From assembly GCA_043763155.1 (NCBI GenBank), contig JAYULW010000118.1:1-21558 (forward strand): a stretch of DNA of 21,558 nucleotides. The letters are read 5' to 3'. Source of the stretch: JANYBV01 sp043763155. GTDB taxonomy: Bacteria > Pseudomonadota > Alphaproteobacteria > Rickettsiales > SXRF01. The notes beneath the pieces are model-generated. The model was not told the origin of the DNA and searched no databases. It worked only from the letters and a program-made list of their open reading frames with translations. A program made the translations under genes and the position numbers. Below are positions 15,475 through 21,558 of the stretch, one piece after another (positions within the stretch are counted from its first letter, which is position 1; the number at the start of each line of letters is the position of its first letter).

Positions 15475-16842
15475 TTATTTCTTGCCGGAGAAGTCGTTCA
15501 GGTCTTCGATGATGCGGCGCTTGATGGCGTTGCGGTCGGAGGCCGAGATGCCGTAACGGATGGCGAGCAGCGAGTAGTCGCTGTCGGTCAGCGTCATGGG
15601 GATCTGTACGGATTCAGGGTAGGCCACCGGCAGTTCGATGATGCGGCGCACGATGTCGGTCAGGCGCATTTCGTTGCGGATGGCTTCGTCTATGATCTTG
15701 TTGGCTACGCGCAGGTCGCACTCAATGTTGTCGCCTTCGCTCATCTTTTTGATGTCGCCAGCGCCTTCGGGGCCGGTCTGGTTTACGTAGAGTTTGGGTT
15801 TCAGGGCTTCTGCAGTGCTCATTTCAGTCCTCGTTTCATTGATGATTGGTTGGGCAGTGTCGGTAACTGGTGTGCTTACCGTGAAAACACCGGGGTTGAT
15901 CTGCTCTGCCTGAGCGGATGTTGCGGGGATTACCGGCAGGGGCGACGAAAGCTCCTGCAAGGTAAGGGGTTCGGATTTTACGTCTTCGGCGATTGCGGGC
16001 GTTTTTGGCGCTTCGACCGTTTCAGCGATGGGGGCGGGAGCTTCTACCGGCGCTGCAACTTCAACGGGGGCTTCGGCGGGGGCTTCGGCGAGTTTGGGCA
16101 TGGGGTTCAGCGCGCCGTTCATGCCGTTGCTCATGACCGGGGCGGCAGGCGCTGGAGCCACGTCGGTGTTGCTTGCGAGCTTTACGTCGGGGCGGGTGGT
16201 TTCGGGCGGCAGGGGGTGCGCGATTTCGCCGATATCGTTCATGCGGCGGTATACGGTTGCGTATACTTCCACGCGGCCATCGGTGTATTTTTCGATTTCG
16301 ATGGCGTGTTCGTTGCTGTCGCTGACCAAGAGGGTGTATTCAAATTCGTGGCCTTCTTTGGCGGCAGGCAGGCTCGATTTGCGGAAGTCGCCTTTGAAGA
16401 TGACGCCTTTGAGGCCCTGGATTTCGCGTTTGTAGGAGGGCACGACCCAGCCTTTATAGTCCACGATGTTGTCCCTAGCCGTGAGGCGGGTGGTTTCTTG
16501 CTTGCCCATGACGTTTTCCAGTTCCTGTTCGTCGAACAGCTTGGTGCGGTCGTTGAGCGAAATGCGGCGGGAAATGGCGAGGTAGTATTCGCCTTCGGAT
16601 TCGGCCACGATCATGCTGACGCTGGGGTCTTTGTCCTGCGAGAGTACGAAGGAGGTGAGGGATTCTTCGCCGAACAAATAGGTGTTGATGGCGGTAATGT
16701 GCAGGCGGCGGCCCGAAAGCATGGCTTGCGGCACGAAACCGAAGCCCATGGAGCTGCCCACTTGCAGCTGGTCGGGTTTGAGCGCTTCAGCCTGCGGGGC
16801 TTTTTTTACGGGTTTCCAGAAATCGGCAATAACGTCTAACAT
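15475..16842 (-). CDS. Two-domain protein of unknown function with Pro/Ala-rich linker
   Basis: A 455-residue cytosolic protein I do not recognise. Three parts are visible. The N-terminal domain (about 25-210) is rich in beta-strand patterns such as LTSFVLSQDKDPSVSMIVAE and EYYLAISRRIS. The linker (about 210-340) is a low-complexity Ala/Pro/Glu/Val region. The C-terminal domain (about 341-455) is mostly helical, with ANKIIDEAIRNEMRLTDIVR and YGISASDRNAIKRRI segments. AGGAGA lies before the ATG. It follows smpB by 16 bases and ends at a strong terminator, so it belongs to the dapA-smpB operon. An in-frame ATG at 15822 with GAGGA upstream may also start translation of the C-terminal domain alone. 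A long frame on the other strand is Gly/Phe/Val-rich and is a shadow. Confidence 0.85.
   Translation of the reverse strand: MLDVIADFWKPVKKAPQAEALKPDQLQVGSSMGFGFVPQAMLSGRRLHITAINTYLFGEESLTSFVLSQDKDPSVSMIVAESEGEYYLAISRRISLNDRTKLFDEQELENVMGKQETTRLTARDNIVDYKGWVVPSYKREIQGLKGVIFKGDFRKSSLPAAKEGHEFEYTLLVSDSNEHAIEIEKYTDGRVEVYATVYRRMNDIGEIAHPLPPETTRPDVKLASNTDVAPAPAAPVMSNGMNGALNPMPKLAEAPAEAPVEVAAPVEAPAPIAETVEAPKTPAIAEDVKSEPLTLQELSSPLPVIPATSAQAEQINPGVFTVSTPVTDTAQPIINETRTEMSTAEALKPKLYVNQTGPEGAGDIKKMSEGDNIECDLRVANKIIDEAIRNEMRLTDIVRRIIELPVAYPESVQIPMTLTDSDYSLLAIRYGISASDRNAIKRRIIEDLNDFSGKK
15820..15835 (-). promoter_or_regulatory. Internal ribosome binding site and ATG in the 455-residue gene
   Basis: Reading leftward, GAGGA is followed by five bases and an ATG (15822-15820) in the frame of the long gene, at residue Met341 where the linker ends. 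The spacing is suited to a bacterial start. It would give a 115-residue protein beginning MSTAEALKPKLYVNQTGPEG and running to the same stop at 15475. Confidence 0.45.
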
Positions 16843-16858
16843 TCTACTCTCCTAAAGC

Positions 16859-17350
16859 TTACCCGTTCTTTTCCCGCATGATGCGCGCTTTGTCGCGTTG
16901 CCAGTCGCGCTGCTTGATCGCATCTCTTTTTTCATACAGTTTCTTGCCTGTTGCCAGGCCCACTTTCATCTTCGCAAGCCCGCGGCTGTTGAAGTAGAGA
17001 GACAGCGGTATGAGTGTCATCCCTTTAACTTTTAGCCGTCCGATGAGCTTGCTGATCTGCTTTTTGTGCAGCAGCAGTTTCCTTGGGCGGCGTTCTTCAT
17101 GGTTGAAGCGGTTTGCGTGGCCGTATGCGGCGATGTAGAGGTTCCAGACCACTATCTCGCCATCCTTGGTCGGGGCTGCGTGGGCGTCGGCGATATTGCT
17201 TTTGCCGCTGCGCAGGGACTTGACTTCGGAGCCTGTTAAGACCAGGCCGGCTTCAAACTCTTCTTCAATCGTGTATTCAAACCGCGCCTTGCGGTTGAGC
17301 GACACAGGACCAGAAGACGTTGGTGGTTTTTTTGTCGTCTTCGGGGCCAT
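16859..17350 (-). CDS. smpB: SsrA-binding protein
   Basis: Binds tmRNA and brings it to stalled ribosomes for trans-translation. The 163 residues contain LNRKARFEYTIEEEFEAGL (22-40), LTGSEVKSLRSGKSNIADA, ERRPRKLLLHKKQI and the basic C-terminal tail KKLYEKRDAIKQRDWQRDKA, which acts in the mRNA channel. Length is normal. It follows dapA by 27 bases and precedes the unknown gene by 16, an arrangement consistent with co-transcription; dapA-smpB pairing is common in Alphaproteobacteria. Confidence 0.96.
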   Translation of the reverse strand: MAPKTTKKPPTSSGPVSLNRKARFEYTIEEEFEAGLVLTGSEVKSLRSGKSNIADAHAAPTKDGEIVVWNLYIAAYGHANRFNHEERRPRKLLLHKKQISKLIGRLKVKGMTLIPLSLYFNSRGLAKMKVGLATGKKLYEKRDAIKQRDWQRDKARIMREKNG

Positions 17351-17377
17351 AAATTGTAATAAAGATGAAAAAAGATT

Positions 17378-18262
17378 TTAGAGCAAGTGTAATTTTTTTA
17401 ACACTTGGGTGATGTGGTTTTTACTGTCTTCGCTAGGCTGTACCAGCGGCAAGCGCAACTCATTACCACATTTGTTCATGAGTGATGCTGCAAATTTAAC
17501 CGGAATTGGACTTGTTTCGCAGAAGAGTACTTGATTAAGTTCAGTTAAAGTATCCTGCAGCTCGATGGCGGTCTTGTAATCGCCGATCATGCAGGCTTCC
17601 TGCACGGCTGCGCAGGTTTTGGGCATGATGTTGGACGCCACCGAAATACAGCCCTGCCCGCCCGACACGTTGAAGGCTACCGCCGTCATGTCTTCGCCGG
17701 AGAGGAGCTGCAGGGGCTTTTTCATTTTTGAGCGCAAAATATATGGGCGGGCGAGGTCGCCGGTGGCGTCTTTGACGCCTGCGATGTTGGGGAGTTCGGA
17801 CAGGCGGGCCAGCGTGTCGTCGGTGATGTTGATCACGCTGCGGCCGGGGATGTTGTAAATGAAGATCGGCAGGTCGCAGGCGTCGTTTAAGGCCTTGTAA
17901 TGCTGGTAGATACCCTCTTGGGAAGGTTTGTTGTAATAGGGGGCGACAACGAGCGCGCCTGCGGCCCCGGCTTTTTTGGCGTGGCGTGTGAGTTCGATGG
18001 CTTCATCGGTGGCATTGGAGCCGGTTCCGGCCATGACGGGGACGCGGCCCGCGGCGGCTTCGATGCAAAGCTCGACCACGCGCTTGTGTTCTTCATGGTT
18101 AAGCGTGGGGGATTCGCCCGTGGTGCCGCAGGGAACCAGGCCATGCACGCCTTCTGACACCTGCCACTCGACAAATGCCTGAAACGCCTTCTCGTCCACC
18201 TTGCCGCCTTTGAACGGGGTGATGAGTGCGGTGTAGATGCCTTTGAAGGTTGCGGCGGACAA
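17378..18262 (-). CDS. dapA: 4-hydroxy-tetrahydrodipicolinate synthase
   Basis: Condenses pyruvate with aspartate semialdehyde in the diaminopimelate and lysine pathway. The 294 residues contain GTTGESPTL (46-54), Tyr135 in FIYNIPGR, Arg140 and the Schiff-base Lys163 in GVKDATGD; Tyr, Arg and Lys are shifted by two from the E. coli enzyme. The start at 18262 is TTG, not ATG. AAGGAG lies eight bases before it, and the resulting N-terminus STFKGIY-like segment fits the family. A promoter candidate lies at 18297-18324. Confidence 0.95.
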   Translation of the reverse strand: MSAATFKGIYTALITPFKGGKVDEKAFQAFVEWQVSEGVHGLVPCGTTGESPTLNHEEHKRVVELCIEAAAGRVPVMAGTGSNATDEAIELTRHAKKAGAAGALVVAPYYNKPSQEGIYQHYKALNDACDLPIFIYNIPGRSVINITDDTLARLSELPNIAGVKDATGDLARPYILRSKMKKPLQLLSGEDMTAVAFNVSGGQGCISVASNIMPKTCAAVQEACMIGDYKTAIELQDTLTELNQVLFCETSPIPVKFAASLMNKCGNELRLPLVQPSEDSKNHITQVLKKLHLL

Positions 18263-18296
18263 GAGGGAAGCTCCTTGTTATATGAAATGATTAAAA

Positions 18297-18324
18297 AACA
18301 TACGCCCGGTTTGGGGGGAGTCAA
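18297..18324 (-). promoter_or_regulatory. Candidate sigma70-type promoter for dapA-smpB operon
   Basis: Reading leftward, TTGACT (complement of 18319-18324) and TATGTT (complement of 18297-18302) are 16 bases apart. They lie about 35 bases before the TTG start and its AAGGAG site. The -35 element is near consensus. The spacer is C/G-rich, with a run of six Cs. Confidence 0.55.
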
Positions 18325-18428
18325 TAGGTTTTCATGCGCGGGGCCTGCCTTGGGGCTTGCGTTAGGCCGATGTTGTGTTAAGTCTTGCCGCGAAGGCCGC
18401 CTTGGTTGGTTTTAACCATAAGGTCTGT

Positions 18429-18505
<77 letters not shown>

Positions 18506-18532
18506 TTTTCCTTCGCTAATCGGTGTGCCCGC

Positions 18533-19420
18533 TTAGCCTATTTTCATTTTCTTTGCGGGTTTATCAAGGGCTTGTGCTTCGAGGAAGCTCAGCAGTGCTT
18601 CATTGAACTCGTCGGCATGGCTTACATTGATGCCGTGGGGGCCGCCGGCCACTACGTGCAATTTGCTGTGGGTAATGGCCGCATGCGTGCGGGCAGCAGA
18701 GCCTGCGAAGGGCACGATGCCGTCGGCGTCGCCGTGGATCACGAGGGTGGGAACGGTGACTTTGGCAAGGTCATCGCGGAAATCGCTGATGCCGAAGGAC
18801 TGCATGGCTTCAAGGGCCGCAATTTTGCTGGATTGTTTGCACAGGGCAATGGCTTCCTGGCGCTCGGCTTCGGTTATCAGGATTGCGCCGTTGGCATTGG
18901 GGGAAAAGAACTTCTTAGTGAAGTCATCGTAAAACGCATCGGAATCCTTGGTGAGGTCCAGGGTCATTTTAGCGGCTTTCATTTTTTCCAGCGGGCCTTC
19001 GGGATTGCCCGGCAGGTTCATCATCATGGGGGTGACGGAGGAGGCGAATACCACGCTGTTCAGGCGCTCTTCGCCGTACTGGCCAATATAGCGGGCCACT
19101 TCGCCGCCGCCCATGGAAAAGCCCACGAGGGTTACATCGCGCAAGCCCAGCGCATCCATAAGGCCAGAAAGGTCTTCGGAAAGCGTGTCATAGCCGTAGC
19201 CGGTGAGCGGCTTGTCGCTCTGGCCGAAGCCGCGGCGGTCATAGGCGATGACGCGGTAGCCGGCTTTTTGCAGCGCAGGGACCTGCTTTTTCCATGATGC
19301 GCTTGAAAGGGGCCAGCCATGGATAAGCACTACGGGCCTGCCGGTGCCGCCGGTGTCGAGGGTGTGCAGTTTTACGTCTTTCAGGCCCAGCAAGCTGGCG
19401 TTTACTTTAATGTCGGACAT
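18533..19420 (-). CDS. Alpha/beta hydrolase, non-haem chloroperoxidase/arylesterase type
   Basis: A 295-residue hydrolase without a signal peptide. The family marks are VVLIHGWPLSSASW (30-43), YDRRGFGQSDKP (60-71), the nucleophile Ser102 in GFSMGGGEVARY, the acid in VIHGDADGIVP (Asp231 or Asp233) and His262 in GGPHGINVSH. The GFSMGGGEVARYIG pattern is that of cofactor-free haloperoxidases and arylesterases, which act as esterases or perhydrolases. AGGAGA lies before the ATG. It is divergent from the EF-hand gene. The physiological substrate cannot be told. Confidence 0.92.
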   Translation of the reverse strand: MSDIKVNASLLGLKDVKLHTLDTGGTGRPVVLIHGWPLSSASWKKQVPALQKAGYRVIAYDRRGFGQSDKPLTGYGYDTLSEDLSGLMDALGLRDVTLVGFSMGGGEVARYIGQYGEERLNSVVFASSVTPMMMNLPGNPEGPLEKMKAAKMTLDLTKDSDAFYDDFTKKFFSPNANGAILITEAERQEAIALCKQSSKIAALEAMQSFGISDFRDDLAKVTVPTLVIHGDADGIVPFAGSAARTHAAITHSKLHVVAGGPHGINVSHADEFNEALLSFLEAQALDKPAKKMKIG

Positions 19421-19565
19421 GTGCTTCTCCTGTTATTTTGTTGGTGATCAGGATGGTGCTGGCGGGATAAAAGCACAATGCTGGATGCGGCCCAGATTAT
19501 AAAAGACGTGTAGCCGGAGCGCGAAATTCTTGGTATCGGTTGCTAAACCTTTGCCGGAGTCATTT
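19421..19565. promoter_or_regulatory. Divergent hydrolase / EF-hand intergenic
   Basis: This 145-base gap between divergent genes should hold both promoters. ATTATAAAAG near 19496 is the most AT-rich, -10-like stretch. I see no confident -35 partner and no clear operator. CGGAG at 19554-19558 is the ribosome site of the EF-hand gene. Confidence 0.3.
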
Positions 19566-19844
19566 ATGAAAATCATCAGCATTGCCCTTTTGAGCCTTTT
19601 GATCGCCACGCCCGCATTTGCCGCCGATAGCGACAGTGCAACGGCGAAGGCGCTTGCAGATGCGCGCATCAAGAAGCTGGATACCAATAAAGACGGCAAG
19701 CTCAGCAAGGCAGAATACCTCGCCGGGTCCGAGAAGAAATTCAGCGATTACGACGTGAACAAGGACGGGTTTTTGTCTGCCGACGAGATGCTGGCGATCA
19801 AGACCCATGAAATGCAGGAATACAAGGGTACACCCGCTAAATAG
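19566..19844 (+). CDS. Small secreted EF-hand protein
   Basis: A 92-residue exported protein. The signal peptide MKIISIALLSLLIATPAFA is followed by an Ala-x-Ala-type cleavage site. Two EF-hand calcium loops follow: DTNKDGKLSKAE (about 38-49) and DVNKDGFLSADE (about 61-72), both with the expected Asp/Asn and final Glu ligands. I start it at 19566, where CGGAG lies upstream and the signal peptide begins; the frame is open 12 codons further back but adds a poor leader. It probably binds calcium in the periplasm. The partner is unknown. Confidence 0.88.
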   Translation: MKIISIALLSLLIATPAFAADSDSATAKALADARIKKLDTNKDGKLSKAEYLAGSEKKFSDYDVNKDGFLSADEMLAIKTHEMQEYKGTPAK

Positions 19845-19945
19845 CGGAATAAGCGGGCAATTCGCGCTTTTCCAAGTATTTGTTGCGAAGCGGGCCTGTC
19901 TGGCTTAATTTCGGCATCCCAGAAATTGAATATTTCTCGCCCAGT

Positions 19946-20022
19946 CGGGGCGTAGCGCAGCCTGGTAGCGCGCCTGCTTCGGGAGCAGGAGGCCGGAGGT
20001 TCGAATCCTCTCGCCCCGACCA
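19946..20022 (+). tRNA. tRNA-Pro(CGG)
   Basis: A complete 77-base cloverleaf. The acceptor arm CGGGGCG pairs with CGCCCCG, the anticodon stem CCTGC/GCAGG encloses TTCGGGA with anticodon CGG, and GGTTCGAATCC forms the T arm. CCA is encoded. It closely resembles the tRNA-Pro(TGG) 1.4 kb upstream. The reverse strand gives a tempting but false protein frame. Confidence 0.96.
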
Positions 20023-20049
20023 TTTCTCCATCATTTTTATTACTTATAA

Positions 20050-20346
20050 TCAGCGTCCCCTTGCGCCTGCGTCGCTTGTGCCGGCCATGCGGTTCCAGCG
20101 GTCTTTGGCGTCGCGTTTTTTGCCGGTCAGGCGGTTTCGGACTTTGCTTACTTTGTCGGTCCATTCGGGCTTTTTGGCTTCGCCTTTGCCGGGGGCCATG
20201 CGCTTGGCGTTTTCGCGGATGCGGGCGGCGTCGGCGCGGCGCATGCGCATCACGTCGAACATCAGCTGGTGCTGGCGGTTCTTTTTCTGCTGTTCGCGCT
20301 TTTTGAGGGTGCGGGCGAGCGTGTAAAGGTTGAAGTAAATGGCCAT
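20050..20346 (-). CDS. Small basic protein of unknown function
   Basis: A 98-residue, strongly basic protein beginning MAIYFNLYTLARTLKKREQQ. It continues with Arg/Lys-rich helical segments and ends in a Gly/Arg tail. I do not recognise the family. The charge suggests nucleic acid or ribosome contact, or a cytosolic membrane-edge role, but there is no motif to decide. It lies 8 bases after the small gene ending at 20355, so the two are probably co-transcribed. No strong ribosome site is visible. Confidence 0.55.
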   Translation of the reverse strand: MAIYFNLYTLARTLKKREQQKKNRQHQLMFDVMRMRRADAARIRENAKRMAPGKGEAKKPEWTDKVSKVRNRLTGKKRDAKDRWNRMAGTSDAGARGR

Positions 20347-20354
20347 TGCGCGGG

Positions 20355-20504
20355 CTACTCAGGCTTTTCTTGAGGGCTTTTGGGCGGGCTTGCGGCTTTC
20401 CTGCGCAGCAGGTTCTGGCGCAGGGCTTCGGCCAGGCGCTTGTCCTTGGACGCGTCGGCGGGAGGCTTCTTTTGCGGCTTGGGCTGGGCGGGTGTGTGGG
20501 TCAT
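20355..20504 (-). CDS. Short basic protein with RLAEALRQNLLRRK motif
   Basis: A 49-residue reading from the ATG at 20504. Its core, DKRLAEALRQNLLRRKAAS, resembles small conserved alphaproteobacterial proteins that consist of little more than a 'RL-x-x-ALR-x-NL-x-RRK' helix; their function is unknown to me. The frame is open back to 20558 with other Met codons, and no start has a convincing ribosome site. It sits immediately upstream of the basic 98-residue gene. An overlapping frame on the same strand (20359-20676) looks like noise. Confidence 0.55.
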   Translation of the reverse strand: MTHTPAQPKPQKKPPADASKDKRLAEALRQNLLRRKAASPPKSPQEKPE

Positions 20505-20692
20505 CGCACTTTGTGGGGGGTGGAGAGCCATCATAAGGGATGCGGCCGCATGAGGCAAATAAATAGGTGGTGAGGTTTGGGTGTTTTTTTGGGAAAACCC
20601 ATGCGGTGCAGTGGTTTAGGGCGTGGGGTGGCGATTTTGCTATTCTACGCTTGCCAAGGGGGGCTTCCTGTGGCATTTTCCGCCGTCTAATC

Positions 20693-20712
20693 GCTCCTTT
20701 TCGGAGCTTTTT
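20693..20712 (+). terminator. Small hairpin plus T5 abutting tRNA-Thr
   Basis: GCTCC (20693-20697) and GGAGC (20703-20707) flank a TTTTC loop, followed by five Ts (20708-20712). The mature tRNA-Thr begins at the very next base. The form is that of a short intrinsic terminator, but no plus-strand gene lies directly upstream. It may instead be a leader structure for tRNA processing. Confidence 0.45.
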
Positions 20713-20787
20713 GCTGCTGTAGCTCAGTGGTAGAGCACGTCATTGGTAATGACGGGGTCGGGTGTTCGATTCACCTCAGCAGCACCA
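20713..20787 (+). tRNA. tRNA-Thr(GGT)
   Basis: A complete 75-base cloverleaf. The acceptor arm GCTGCTG pairs with CAGCAGC, the anticodon stem CGTCA/TGACG encloses TTGGTAA with anticodon GGT, and the T arm is GGTGTTCGATTCACC. CCA is encoded. Confidence 0.96.
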
Positions 20788-20998
20788 TTTCCTCTTGAAT
20801 TTATGCCGGGTTATAACTGTGGCTTTTTAGGGCGCTGGCTTTGTTTTCCTAAAAAGTACGGTATAGGCACGCAATTGCCTTTTTGAAGGCATGAGTGATT
20901 ATTTTGCTGGCGCGGCCAGCGCATGCCAGTTTCTTTAATATTGCGTGAGCTTGCCTCCCACCCTACATAAAGACACAATAATTTTTGTGGAGCATTTC
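20788..20998. other. Intergenic region with two inverted repeats
   Basis: No gene is seen in these 211 bases. CTTTTTAGG (20823-20831) and CCTAAAAAG (20848-20856) form a perfect nine-base inverted repeat with a 16-base loop. TGCCTT/AAGGCA (20876-20891) makes a second small stem. The first may end the tRNA-Thr transcript, although no T-run follows. Promoter elements for the lipoprotein must lie here; TATAGG near 20862 is a possible -10. Confidence 0.4.
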
Positions 20999-21558
20999 AT
21001 GTCATTAAAGACCCTTATTTCTACTGTTGCTATTTTATCCCTAACCGCTTGTGGCGGCCCATCGGCTTCCCAATCCGTTGCTAAGGCAGGCGAGCGCAGC
21101 TCAGGCCCCTTTGGCATGATGAAAACCGATGACGTAAAGGTGGATTCAGGCTCCGCATTTAAAAGCCTCGATAAAGTTGCTATCGGCAGCTTTACTGTAG
21201 GTTTTGCAACCTATAAAACTGCATCTTCTAAAGGTATCAAGGGCGGTGGCACGGCTGCGCGTAATACGCTTACTGGTGTTGATGATGCCACCATGCAAAA
21301 GATCACCGATGAGGCTTACAAGAATTTTGTGTCTGATCTGAAATCCAAAGGCTACAGCGTTGCGGACCGCAGCGAGCTGATGGCGAATGCAGATTTTTCA
21401 GGTACCAAGTCTTACCCAAGCCCCTATGAAGATTCCTCAGGCGGTTTGTTTGGTCCTAAAAGCGTAACCAAGTATTTTGCGCCTACCAGCTTTGGCGGTA
21501 TCAAAATGTTTCAGGGCGACATACCGGGCGTCGTAGGCGGTTTTGCAACGGATAACCC
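20999..21558 (+). CDS. Lipoprotein of unknown function (cut by right edge)
   Basis: From the ATG at 20999 the frame stays open for 186 codons to the window end. GTGGAG lies just before the start. The N-terminus MSLKTLISTVAILSLTAC is a lipoprotein signal peptide, with the lipobox L-T-A-C giving the lipidated Cys18. The mature part has KSLDKVAIGSFTVGFATY and VDDATMQKITDEAYKNFVSD segments, like a periplasmic globular domain. I do not recognise the family. The 3' end is missing. Confidence 0.85.
   Translation, partial: MSLKTLISTVAILSLTACGGPSASQSVAKAGERSSGPFGMMKTDDVKVDSGSAFKSLDKVAIGSFTVGFATYKTASSKGIKGGGTAARNTLTGVDDATMQKITDEAYKNFVSDLKSKGYSVADRSELMANADFSGTKSYPSPYEDSSGGLFGPKSVTKYFAPTSFGGIKMFQGDIPGVVGGFATDN

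Noticed and set aside
15451..16839. A 462-codon open frame on the plus strand
   Set aside because: Its Gly/Phe/Val/His-rich translation has no natural domain pattern. It mirrors the minus-strand 455-residue gene, which has a ribosome site, smpB upstream and a terminator downstream.
19748..20164. Minus-strand frames with GARGFEPPASCSRSRRATRL- or GREDSNLRPPAPEAG-like translations
   Set aside because: These are the well-known false proteins obtained by translating the reverse strand of a tRNA gene, here tRNA-Pro(CGG). They appear widely in databases but are not genes.
20359..20676. A 105-codon minus-strand frame
   Set aside because: It overlaps the 49-residue frame, is Pro/Arg-rich without pattern, and extends across the intergenic region before tRNA-Thr.

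Overview
The window looks like an ordinary piece of chromosome from a free-living or facultatively host-associated alphaproteobacterium. The evidence is GC-rich coding sequence, a dapA-smpB neighbour pair of the kind usual in that class, a Sco/SenC protein, a bdhA-adc-patatin cluster, and tRNA genes with encoded CCA ends. The order cannot be fixed from sequence reading alone. I see no insertion sequence, integrase, CRISPR array or rRNA gene. Genes are very tightly packed, with many start/stop overlaps and three convergent pairs that overlap at their 3' ends.

Layout, left to right. Positions 1-172 hold the possible 5' end of a minus-strand gene that leaves the window. An AT-rich gap is followed by a plus-strand pair, a Sco/SenC copper protein and gmk (344-1659). 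Convergent to gmk is rsmA. Divergent from rsmA is a CobD/CbiB- or AmpE-like membrane protein that lacks the usual conserved acidic/Asn core. A minus-strand ketone-body cluster follows (bdhA, adc, patatin-like phospholipase; 3475-6357).

The centre (6413-14864) is a complete late biotin pathway arranged divergently. bioB-bioA read rightward; bioF-bioH-bioC-bioD read leftward as an overlapping operon. The leftward operon continues without a gap, through ATGA start/stop overlaps, into an RDD-family membrane protein and an OmpR-type response regulator. The partner histidine kinase follows after a short AT-rich spacer carrying six TTTAAA palindromes and an 18-bp tandem repeat. BioC and BioH make the pimeloyl thioester, then BioF, BioA, BioD and BioB complete biotin. 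Joining this operon to a two-component system is the most unusual arrangement in the window.

To the right of bioA come a GNAT acetyltransferase and a strong hairpin terminator. Next is a leftward dapA-smpB-unknown gene operon; the unknown 455-residue protein has an internal, well-placed ribosome site that could produce its C-terminal domain alone. The last 3 kb is a tRNA-rich area: tRNA-Pro(TGG), an alpha/beta hydrolase, a secreted EF-hand protein, tRNA-Pro(CGG), two small basic proteins, tRNA-Thr(GGT) and a lipoprotein gene cut by the right edge.
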